Assembly (NCBI GenBank): GCA_003536545.1
Contig: DPZW01000144.1
Coordinates: 1 to 14,932 of the forward strand
Length of the DNA stretch: 14,932 nucleotides
Origin: Rhodospirillaceae bacterium
GTDB lineage: Bacteria; Pseudomonadota; Alphaproteobacteria; UBA11073
Direction: 5' to 3'
Numbering within the stretch: position 1 is the stretch's first letter; every line of letters starts with the position of its first letter. A program made the position numbers and the translations under genes. The notes under the pieces were generated by a model. It was not told the DNA's origin, did not search any database, and saw only the letters and a list, made by a program, of their open reading frames with translations. Positions 6,989-13,452 of the stretch are shown in pieces.

Positions 6989-8941
6989 CTAGCGGCTAGC
7001 CATGGATTTGCCCAGTAATTCGCTATAAATATTTCGGTTTTCCACCACGCGCTGCACATAATTGCGGGTTTCATAGACCGGAATGCTTTCAATCCAGTCT
7101 ATCGCATCCACCTGCGGATTGCGCGGATCACCAATCACATTCAGCCACTGCTTTACGCGCCCTGGCCCGGCGTTATAGGCAGCAATCGCCAAGTATGGAT
7201 TATTAAAGCCATCCATTTGGTCTGCAATATAACGGCTGCCCAGCAAAACATTATGCGAGGGGTCGCTGGTGAGATCATCCTTACGGTGCTGAACGCCCAT
7301 TTTCTTGGCAACATAGGCTGCAGTTTTTGGCATCAATTGCATGAGACCCAGTGCACCGGATGAAGATTTTGCATTCTGGTCAAATTCACTCTCCTGCCGG
7401 ATAAGGGCATGCGCCAGCGCATGATCAACCCTGCCATCAAATTCCGCGCTTACCGTGGTAGGTAGAACTGGGTAAGCTTCACGAATACCTGCGTAACCTT
7501 TTAGCTGCGCAGCCTTGCCGGCATGCACTGCCCACTGCGGTTGATTGGCACGCAAAGCCCAATCTCCCACCGCGGCAAAATCTTTTTCGCTATTAAGATC
7601 ATTCAACACAGTCCGGAAAAACATCCGCGCATCATTGGGATTATTGGTGCGTGCCAGTAATTTGGCTGCTTCAAGGCGGTCATCACGCAACACCGCTGCA
7701 TTTGCGTCCACGGTGATATGTGGCGGAATAAAAAACGCCTGCCCCAGTTTTTCGGATGCCAATTGGCCGTAAAAAGAAGCTCCGGCCTGTGATGCCATCT
7801 GGTACCATTGGCGCGACACATCGTTTTGCCCAGCGGCCTCCGCCGTGCGGCCCAGCCAATAGGCACCGCGCGCGCGCGAAATGGGTGTCTGCACATTGTC
7901 ATAGAAAGCTTGGAAATATTTTGCAGCATTGGCTGTATCCTGTTTGAAACGCAAGGCGAGCCATCCCGCATACCACAGGTTTTGCGTGGCATTCATGCCC
8001 TGTGAGATGGGCTGGGCTGCAGCAACCGCATAGGCTGCCCCCAAATTATTATTTTCAAAAAATCGACGGGCCAAAATGGCGCGTTCTTTTGCCACATCTT
8101 CTTCGCGAGACGCCGGGGCCTGAATCCGTGCCAGAATAACAGCGGCAGAGCTATCAAAACCCATTTCACGTCGCCAATGCGCACGGGCAAAAGCAACGCC
8201 AGGATCGTTCTGTTCACTGCTGGACAAGGCATTCAACAATGCATCAGCATTTTTATCTTCTTTTAAAAGTGCAATGCGAGCTTCGGGAATTCTGCGCAGA
8301 TCATGGGGCAGATAAGGCAGTAAATCTGATGCCTGGCTATATTTTTCTTCCCAAATGAGTTTATCAATACGCGCAGCAATATCATCATTGCTGAGCATCC
8401 CCTGAAAATTCGTCATTATCTTAACCGCACTGTCGACACCAAAATCGCGCGTCGTAAAATAATCCTGCACAGCCGCGCGAGCAGCTTCACGGTTGCCAGC
8501 CGCCAACAGGGCATTGCCATAGCGGATAACACCGCGTGAGGTCAGCGGTTTGCGCGCACCATACCAGCTCAACACTTCTGCATCAGACATATCATCCGGA
8601 AAAATTTCCTCAGCGCGCAATTGGATGGTGGTCAGCTCCGGCCAACCAGAGGCATGCGATAAAAATGCTGTATATTGATCAAAGGGTACACTGACATTCT
8701 TTTGCTTAAGCAGCTCCCATTGAATGAGCTTTTTCTCTGTGGCATCAGCAGCGCGCATCGCGGACATGGCAGCCGCTACTTCACCGTTTTGTGCGGCAGC
8801 GAGCCCCTTGGCGAACGTCACATTATCCGTGGCAAGCGCAGGCAGCGAAAATAACAGGCAAAGAAGCGCAATTCCCTTGCGAAACAGGGCTGGCCGCAGT
8901 AGTTTTGAAAATCTAAAAGAGAGGTCGCCGTTATGTTTCAT
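6989..8941 (-). CDS. slt: Soluble lytic murein transglycosylase (Slt-like, GH23)
   Basis: Lytic transglycosylases cleave the MurNAc–GlcNAc bond of peptidoglycan in the periplasm and form 1,6-anhydro-MurNAc ends. The 650-residue product begins with a signal peptide (basic 1-22, hydrophobic about 23-34, ALA just before TDN). A long alpha-helical superhelix (about 40-495) is typical of Slt70. The C-terminal GH23 domain (about 500-625) has HALIRQESEFD with the catalytic Glu517, then SSSGALGLMQLMPKTA (526-541) and AIAAYNAGPGRVKQWL (585-600). Length fits the family. Its ATG lies 9 nt inside the divergently transcribed dapA, so its promoter and ribosome-binding site must sit in dapA coding sequence. 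No clear Shine–Dalgarno sequence is seen. It heads the glycosyltransferase/folate unit, with a 45-nt gap to the next gene. Confidence 0.93.
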   Translation of the reverse strand: MKHNGDLSFRFSKLLRPALFRKGIALLCLLFSLPALATDNVTFAKGLAAAQNGEVAAAMSAMRAADATEKKLIQWELLKQKNVSVPFDQYTAFLSHASGWPELTTIQLRAEEIFPDDMSDAEVLSWYGARKPLTSRGVIRYGNALLAAGNREAARAAVQDYFTTRDFGVDSAVKIMTNFQGMLSNDDIAARIDKLIWEEKYSQASDLLPYLPHDLRRIPEARIALLKEDKNADALLNALSSSEQNDPGVAFARAHWRREMGFDSSAAVILARIQAPASREEDVAKERAILARRFFENNNLGAAYAVAAAQPISQGMNATQNLWYAGWLALRFKQDTANAAKYFQAFYDNVQTPISRARGAYWLGRTAEAAGQNDVSRQWYQMASQAGASFYGQLASEKLGQAFFIPPHITVDANAAVLRDDRLEAAKLLARTNNPNDARMFFRTVLNDLNSEKDFAAVGDWALRANQPQWAVHAGKAAQLKGYAGIREAYPVLPTTVSAEFDGRVDHALAHALIRQESEFDQNAKSSSGALGLMQLMPKTAAYVAKKMGVQHRKDDLTSDPSHNVLLGSRYIADQMDGFNNPYLAIAAYNAGPGRVKQWLNVIGDPRNPQVDAIDWIESIPVYETRNYVQRVVENRNIYSELLGKSMASR

Positions 8942-9817
8942 GGTTCAATCCCCGCGTTAATCACGCCGTTTAAAAATGGTCAATTCGATGCGCCAGCCTA
9001 TCAGAAATTGATTGAATGGCAAATCGCGTCCGGATCATCCGCACTGGTGCCCTGCGGCACAACCGGCGAATCTCCCACATTATCGCATGATGAATGGCGA
9101 ACGGTCATTAAAACTTGCGTGGAAACCGCTGCGGGTCGCGTGCCGGTGATTGCAGGCGCGGGCAATAATAATACCGCAAAAGCTGTTGAATTGGCACGTG
9201 AAGCGAAAGAATTGGGCGCGGATGCCGTGCTGACCGTTGTGCCGTATTATAACAAACCCACTCAGGAAGGTCTGTACCAGCATTTTAAGGCAATCAGCGA
9301 AGTCGGCATCCCGATGGTGTTATATAATGTACCGGGCCGCACGGTTGCATCGCTCACTGTCGAAACGATGGCGCGATTGGCAAAACTGCCAAATGTGATC
9401 GGTAACAAAGACGCAACGGCAAATCTGGAACGCCCAACACAGGAACGACTCGCCTGTGGTGAAAAATTCTGTTTGTTGTCCGGTGAAGATGGCTCCGCGA
9501 TGGCCTATCTGGCAATGGGCGGGCATGGCTGCATTTCCGTCACGGCCAACGTTGCGCCAAAACAATCAGCTGACCTGCAGAAAGCATGGGCTGCAGGCGA
9601 TATGAAAACCGCTGCGCGCATCCGTGATGAGCTTGCGGATTTAAATAGTTTGTTATTCTGCGAAACCAATCCGGTGCCGGTAAAATACATCGCATCACTG
9701 ATGGGATTGTGTGAATTGGAATATCGCCTGCCGCTGGTACCCCCAAGTGCAGATAACCAAAAGCGTCTGCGCGAAGTCGCAGAACACATGGGGCTGCTGA
9801 AACAAAAAGCAGCATAG
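8933..9817 (+). CDS. dapA: 4-hydroxy-tetrahydrodipicolinate synthase
   Basis: DapA condenses pyruvate with aspartate semialdehyde, the first committed step to diaminopimelate (peptidoglycan) and lysine. The 294-residue TIM-barrel protein has all expected elements: PCGTTGESPTLS (40-51), VVPYYNKPTQEG (102-113), VLYNVPGRT (129-137, with Tyr131 and Arg136) and IGNKDAT (156-162), where Lys159 should form the Schiff base with pyruvate. One oddity is Asn158 before this lysine, where Ile or Val is usual. AGAGAGG precedes the ATG by about 8 nt, inside the slt 5' coding region. smpB follows 4 nt later, so the two are probably co-transcribed. Confidence 0.95.
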   Translation: MFHGSIPALITPFKNGQFDAPAYQKLIEWQIASGSSALVPCGTTGESPTLSHDEWRTVIKTCVETAAGRVPVIAGAGNNNTAKAVELAREAKELGADAVLTVVPYYNKPTQEGLYQHFKAISEVGIPMVLYNVPGRTVASLTVETMARLAKLPNVIGNKDATANLERPTQERLACGEKFCLLSGEDGSAMAYLAMGGHGCISVTANVAPKQSADLQKAWAAGDMKTAARIRDELADLNSLLFCETNPVPVKYIASLMGLCELEYRLPLVPPSADNQKRLREVAEHMGLLKQKAA

Positions 9818-9821
9818 GTTT

Positions 9822-10298
9822 ATGTCTAAAGCCAAACTTCATTACATTCGCAACGGCGAACAGATCAGCTTTAATAAAAAGGCAAAGTTTGATTATGCGA
9901 TCGAGGACAGCATCGAAGTTGGCGTGGTGTTGGAAGGAGCAGAGGTAAAATCCCTTCGCTTTAACGGTGCATCATTGGCCGAAGCGCATGCAGGTGTGAT
10001 GGAAGGCAAGATTTACCTGTTCAACCTGAACATTAAGGAATACCAGTTTGCACCACGCCAATTCTCGCCTGAGGCCAAACGCCCGCGCGCGCTGCTGATG
10101 AGCAAAAAACAGATGAATAAATTTATGGGTGCGGTGCAGCGCGAAGGCTATGCCCTGGTACCAGTCAGTTTATATTTCAACAAGCGCGGCTATGTAAAAC
10201 TGGAACTGGGCCTGGGCAAAGGTAAAAAAGAATACGACAAACGCCAGACCATTAAAAAACGCGACTGGGAACGTGAACAGCGACGATTGCTAGCGTAA
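9822..10298 (+). CDS. smpB: SsrA-binding protein SmpB
   Basis: SmpB binds tmRNA and delivers it to stalled ribosomes for trans-translation. The 158-residue protein has the OB-fold core with the characteristic VLEGAEVKSLRFNGASLAEA (37-56), then LFNLNIKEY, and a segment near KRPRALLM. The basic C-terminal tail GKGKKEYDKRQTIKKRDWER enters the decoding centre. Length is normal. It starts 4 nt after dapA with only a weak ribosome-binding site, consistent with coupling to dapA. Its stop lies 1 nt from the stop of the convergent orphan gene. The tmRNA gene ssrA is not seen in this window. Confidence 0.97.
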   Translation: MSKAKLHYIRNGEQISFNKKAKFDYAIEDSIEVGVVLEGAEVKSLRFNGASLAEAHAGVMEGKIYLFNLNIKEYQFAPRQFSPEAKRPRALLMSKKQMNKFMGAVQREGYALVPVSLYFNKRGYVKLELGLGKGKKEYDKRQTIKKRDWEREQRRLLA

Positions 10299-10299
10299 A

Positions 10300-10938
10300 T
10301 TACGGGCGCGGCAGATTGCCGCGCTTCATATCGTCAGCACGAAAAAGTGTTGGAGCGATTACTTTCCCGCCCTGCCGCTTAACAAAATCCAGAAAAGCTT
10401 TGTCACTTTCTGTTAGTCGATAGTTCGTCTCTATCTCTTGGACAAAGACTGGAAAAATAGCAGCGAGCCATTTCAGTCTGACATAAATTTTATCTGTGTC
10501 ATACTGATCAGATTCAGAACGACAATTACCTATTTTGTGATCTGGGCCAATTTCTTTTTTAACTCTGAATGGGTTGGCCTCTCTGAGCTCTTCTGAAAGT
10601 TGATTTATAGTATGAATATTTCGGGCCAGCGAGAACTCAGCCTTCTCATCTATGCAACTATCTATTAATTCCCATAGCCACTCCAACGGACGTGCCAGAT
10701 CCACCCGTTCAACAAAACGTCTTTTGGATACGTCATAGACGCTCCTTTCCAAATAAGATTCTTCAATTCTGTTCAGAGCTGTTTTAATAGAAATTTTATC
10801 GTCAACGACGGGTGGCTCGTGCGCCACTGTCAATTCTTCAGTCTGCTGGCACTCAGGATCATCCACGACCAGCTTGCAAAACAGGCGATCACGCCATTCT
10901 ACCAAGCGTTTACGAAGATTGGAGAGCGGATTATTCAT
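10300..10938 (-). CDS. Orphan hypothetical protein, AT-rich
   Basis: I do not recognise this 212-residue protein. It is highly charged and mostly predicted helical, with no signal peptide or membrane segment. Its visible landmarks are a basic amphipathic start (MNNPLSNLRKRLVEWRDRLF), a central IEESYLERSVYDVSKRRF, a Trp-rich LARPLEWLWELIDSC, and a C-terminal half with RLKWLAAIFPVFVQEI and ESDKAFLDFVKRQGGKVI. The DNA is clearly more AT-rich than its neighbours: 10501-10620 holds 42 G/C in 120 bases by my count, which suggests foreign or lineage-specific origin. I take the ATG at 10936-10938, because it sits exactly 6 nt after a TTGACA/CAATAT promoter. An in-frame TTG at 10974 would add 12 residues but coincides with the -35 box. 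The only AGG touches the ATG. It is convergent with smpB. Confidence 0.7.
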   Translation of the reverse strand: MNNPLSNLRKRLVEWRDRLFCKLVVDDPECQQTEELTVAHEPPVVDDKISIKTALNRIEESYLERSVYDVSKRRFVERVDLARPLEWLWELIDSCIDEKAEFSLARNIHTINQLSEELREANPFRVKKEIGPDHKIGNCRSESDQYDTDKIYVRLKWLAAIFPVFVQEIETNYRLTESDKAFLDFVKRQGGKVIAPTLFRADDMKRGNLPRP

Positions 10939-10944
10939 CCTGGC

Positions 10945-10974
10945 ATATTGCGCCGTTGCATCCCATGCTGTCAA
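10945..10974 (-). promoter_or_regulatory. Promoter of orphan gene, predicted leaderless
   Basis: On the minus strand there is a perfect -35 TTGACA (10974-10969), an 18-nt spacer and a -10 CAATAT (10950-10945). The next 6 nt (GCCAGG) lead straight into the ATG at 10938, where transcription would be expected to start, so the mRNA would have essentially no 5' leader. The same spacing, base for base in length, recurs at 12362-12391. Confidence 0.6.
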
Positions 10975-11000
10975 AAGAAAAACAGTCTAAATTACTTTCA
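10966..11000. repeat. Duplicated intergenic block, copy A
   Basis: Read on the plus strand this is TGCTGTCAAAAGAAA, then 7 variable nt, then TAAATTACTTTCA. Copy B at 12383-12416 has the identical first 15 bases, 6 variable nt and TAGATTACTTTCA (12 of 13). The block contains the minus-strand -35 box of the orphan gene. Reading the other way, it contains a weak plus-strand promoter (ATGCTG, 17 nt, TAAATT) that could start a transcript near 11000, giving the FemAB-like gene a leader of about 157 nt. Confidence 0.7.
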
Positions 11001-11156
11001 GATTGCTAGCCAAATAAAATTATCAAAAGCTCAATCAAACCGCCTATCAATAAAACCGGCACGGCCAGATATAAAAATAGGTATAGGGGAACCCAAAGGG
11101 TCGGACGGGCGGGACGCAGGCTTGTCTTTTTCACATCCTGACTTTATCCCAGACCG

Positions 11157-12098
11157 ATGGCCAAAGCAGCCCCCCTTTCATTCAACCTCTGCACAGATGC
11201 TGCCCAGTGGCAGGCAGCATTGTGTGCAATGGATTACACCGCCCTGCAACAGGATTGGGGCTATGGCGAGTTTATGGAGCAAATTGGTCGCCGGACGGTG
11301 CGATTAATCTGGCAAAATGATCATAAAATTCTGGCGGCGGCACAAATCATCACACGGCGTATAGGCCCCATTGAACTGGTTTTTGCATTGCGCTCGCCTG
11401 TTTTTGTGCCGGATATTTCGGATGCTGATAAAATCAAAATTCTGTCTGATATTTCGTGCCGTTATCCGCGCCGCAAATTAAAATTTCTGATTTTGATGCC
11501 GGAACTTGGGCCAAATAAAATAATACATCGTGCGCTGAATAAAATTTTTCGACAACGGATTATGACCGGCAATTTGAATGCGGTGATTAACCTAAAGCAC
11601 GGCGTAGAAAATTTACGGGCTGCGCAAAGCGCAGCATGGCGTAACCGCCTGGTGAAAGCCGAACAAAGTAAATTGACGGTGAAAATTGTGCGCCAGGGCC
11701 CCTTGATGGAATGGCTTTTGCAGCAGGAAACTGCGCAAGAAGAGCTGCGTGGCTATCAGGCTTTGCCGCCTGCATTGGTACGGGAAATGATACGCCTGCA
11801 TTGGCACCCACAGGATGTATGGGTGGCCGTTGCAATGCTGGGCAAAGATCCGGTTGCGGGGCAATTATGGCTGCGGCACGGGAACAGTGCCACCTATATG
11901 TATGGCGTGAATACACCCGCCGGCCGCCAGGAAAACGCACATAATTTATTAATCTGGAAAATGATTGAAAATCTATCAGCCGCTGGATTGTATTATGCAG
12001 ATATGGGGCCAATTGATGCGGAAACAAACGCAGGATTAACGCGTTTCAAGCTGGAGAGCGGTGCAGATCCCTGTGAATTATTAGGAAGCTACCACTAA
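11157..12098 (+). CDS. FemAB/GNAT-type acyltransferase
   Basis: A 313-residue protein of the FemAB-like branch of the GNAT superfamily. These enzymes transfer amino acids or acyl groups onto peptidoglycan precursors or other envelope substrates, often from aminoacyl-tRNA. Recognisable parts are QQDWGYGEFMEQIG near the N-terminus (31-44), the first domain to about 145, and the typical basic helix WRNRLVKAEQSKL (161-173). The second acetyltransferase domain has VAVAMLGKDPVAGQLWLRHG (223-242) and LLIWKMIENLSAAGLYYADM (264-283) followed by GPIDAETNAGLTRFKLESG. No signal peptide is seen. The ATG follows an in-frame stop and lacks a good Shine–Dalgarno sequence. A weak promoter (TTGTCT 11122-11127, 17 nt, TATCCC 11145-11150) ends 6 nt before it. 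The gene overlaps the convergent small gene by 4 nt. The substrate is unknown. Confidence 0.78.
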   Translation: MAKAAPLSFNLCTDAAQWQAALCAMDYTALQQDWGYGEFMEQIGRRTVRLIWQNDHKILAAAQIITRRIGPIELVFALRSPVFVPDISDADKIKILSDISCRYPRRKLKFLILMPELGPNKIIHRALNKIFRQRIMTGNLNAVINLKHGVENLRAAQSAAWRNRLVKAEQSKLTVKIVRQGPLMEWLLQQETAQEELRGYQALPPALVREMIRLHWHPQDVWVAVAMLGKDPVAGQLWLRHGNSATYMYGVNTPAGRQENAHNLLIWKMIENLSAAGLYYADMGPIDAETNAGLTRFKLESGADPCELLGSYH

Positions 12099-12355
12099 AT
12101 TTTAGGACGATAGCAGGTTCTGAATGGTTTTCTGCGCGGTGGGTGCAGCAATTGCGCCGCGCGCGTTCTGGGATGCGGAAAAGAAAATTGACCGACATCT
12201 GAAGATTTGCAATGCACTGCATTTCTTTCTAATAAGTCAACTTTGATATCACCTAAATCAGGGCCCAGACAAATCCAAAAATATTCCCCGCCCGCTGTCA
12301 TCGTTTGCGGGACTGAAAATCGTTTAAATTGACCAGGCTCAACCTTATCTGTCAT
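12095..12355 (-). CDS. Small orphan protein (86 residues)
   Basis: A short frame starting MTDKVEPGQFKRFSVPQTMT, with GEYFWICLGPDLGDIKVDLL in the middle and a Pro/Arg-rich basic tail (HPPRRKPFRTCYRPKI). I recognise no family, signal peptide or membrane segment. Three things argue that it is real. A TTGACA–18 nt–CATTAT promoter ends exactly 6 nt before its ATG. Its stop overlaps the FemAB-like stop by 4 nt, like other tail-to-tail pairs here. Without it the 12099-12415 gap would be unusually large for this compact region. It is AT-rich (48 G/C in 12181-12300 by my count). The same frame remains open upstream through the reductase gene, so openness alone is weak evidence, and it may be a remnant. 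Confidence 0.45.
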   Translation of the reverse strand: MTDKVEPGQFKRFSVPQTMTAGGEYFWICLGPDLGDIKVDLLERNAVHCKSSDVGQFSFPHPRTRAAQLLHPPRRKPFRTCYRPKI

Positions 12356-12361
12356 TGCCCA

Positions 12362-12391
12362 ATAATGTGGGTTTTCTACCCTTGCTGTCAA
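12362..12391 (-). promoter_or_regulatory. Promoter of small orphan gene, predicted leaderless
   Basis: On the minus strand there is TTGACA (12391-12386), an 18-nt spacer and CATTAT (12367-12362). TGGGCA separates the -10 from the ATG at 12355. The TTGACA-to-ATG distance is 36 nt, identical to the promoter at 10945-10974. Transcription is expected to start at or next to the A of the start codon. Confidence 0.55.
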
Positions 12392-12409
12392 AAGAAATAT
12401 GAATAGATT
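12382..12409 (+). promoter_or_regulatory. Candidate promoter of the ferredoxin reductase gene
   Basis: On the plus strand there is TTGCTG (12382-12387), a 16-nt spacer and TAGATT (12404-12409; 4 of 6 consensus bases), then ACTTTC and the ATG at 12416. The 6-nt distance again predicts a leaderless mRNA, and no Shine–Dalgarno sequence precedes this ATG. The -35 box overlaps the -35 of the minus-strand promoter, so the two would compete or be co-regulated. Confidence 0.4.
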
Positions 12410-12416
12410 ACTTTCA
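12383..12416. repeat. Duplicated intergenic block, copy B
   Basis: This is the second copy of the block at 10966-11000, in the same orientation and about 1.4 kb away. It reads TGCTGTCAAAAGAAA, 6 variable nt, TAGATTACTTTCA, and its last base is the A of the reductase start codon. It lies between two divergent genes and contains both of their predicted promoter cores except the outer -10 of the minus-strand gene. Confidence 0.7.
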
Positions 12417-13444
12417 TGAATAGCGTTTATACAACTGATGCGATTATTATTGGCGCGGGGCCCGTGGGGCTGTTTGCCGTATTTGAGCTGGGCCTTCTGG
12501 ATATGAAAGCCGCATTGGTAGATATCCTGCCAAAGGTCGGCGGCCAGTGCGCGGAGCTTTATCCCGAAAAACCGATTTATGACATTCCCGCGCTGCCAGT
12601 GGTAACCGGCCAGGAGCTGACTGACCGCCTGATGGAACAGATCCGGCCGTTTGAGCCAAAATTCTTTCTGAGCCAGATGGCGGAGAGTTTGACCAAACTG
12701 GAAAACGGTCACTGGCAATTGAAAACCGATATGGGCGAAATTCTGGAAGCCCCCGTCATCGTGATCGCAGCAGGCGGTGGAAGTTTCACGCCCAAGAAAC
12801 CACCCATCAAGGAAATTGAGAAATTCGAAGGCGGCGGCGTGTATTACGCCGTACGCAAAATGGAAAAATTCCGCGATAAAAATATTTTGATTGTTGGCGG
12901 CGGCGACAGTGCGCTGGACTGGTTCCTGAATTTGCAGCCGCTTGCGAAAAACATCGCCCTTCTCCACCGCCGCGATGAATTTAAAGCTGCGCCGGACAGT
13001 GTGCATAAAATGCGCGAAATGGTTGCAGCAGGTAACGGCAAACTGATATTCGGTGAAGTTGCAGAATTACACGGCGATGCGCCTGCGGTTTCCGCGGTGA
13101 CGATTAAAACCAAAGACGGCGAAATAATCCGGCACGAATGTGACTGCGTGCTGCCGTTCTTTGGCCTGACGATGAAACTGGGTCCGATCGCGGATTGGGG
13201 ATTAAACCTTGAACAAAACCTAATCCCTGTAGATACCGAAAAATTCCAGACAAATACGCCGGGGATTTTTTCGATTGGCGATATCAACTGGTACCCCGGC
13301 AAATTAAAACTGATTTTATCCGGCTTTCATGAAGCTGCGCTGATGGCGCGCGCGGCTTATGACATTGTGCATGCGGGCAAGAAATTTATTTTCCGCTATA
13401 CGACCAGCAGCAGCGATTTACAAGAAAAGCTGGGTGTGAAATAA
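12416..13444 (+). CDS. Ferredoxin–NADP+ reductase, thioredoxin-reductase-like type
   Basis: A 342-residue flavoprotein that moves electrons between NADPH and ferredoxin. The FAD-binding motif IIIGAGPVG (10-18) is at the N-terminus, followed by VGGQCAELYPEKPIYDIPA (41-59), typical of this FNR branch. The NADPH domain has ILIVGGGDSALDW (157-169) and HRRDEFKAAP (184-193), whose arginines suit the 2'-phosphate. The second FAD segment is IFSIGDIN. No CxxC redox pair is present, which separates it from true thioredoxin reductase. Length and motif order fit the family. The ferredoxin gene begins 8 nt downstream, so the two are very likely co-transcribed and functional partners. The start lacks a Shine–Dalgarno sequence (see promoter). 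Confidence 0.92.
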   Translation: MNSVYTTDAIIIGAGPVGLFAVFELGLLDMKAALVDILPKVGGQCAELYPEKPIYDIPALPVVTGQELTDRLMEQIRPFEPKFFLSQMAESLTKLENGHWQLKTDMGEILEAPVIVIAAGGGSFTPKKPPIKEIEKFEGGGVYYAVRKMEKFRDKNILIVGGGDSALDWFLNLQPLAKNIALLHRRDEFKAAPDSVHKMREMVAAGNGKLIFGEVAELHGDAPAVSAVTIKTKDGEIIRHECDCVLPFFGLTMKLGPIADWGLNLEQNLIPVDTEKFQTNTPGIFSIGDINWYPGKLKLILSGFHEAALMARAAYDIVHAGKKFIFRYTTSSSDLQEKLGVK

Positions 13445-13452
13445 CCGCCATC

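Noticed and set aside
10939..10974. TTG start for the first orphan gene
   Set aside because: The TTG is part of the -35 box and lacks a ribosome-binding site. However, both duplicated blocks keep an in-frame TTG 36 nt before the ATG, so a conserved short N-terminus is not fully excluded.
12356..13006. Long minus-strand open frame continuing upstream of the 86-residue gene
   Set aside because: It is antisense to the confidently identified ferredoxin reductase gene. Only the part below 12355 lies outside that gene, and the predicted promoter falls between them.
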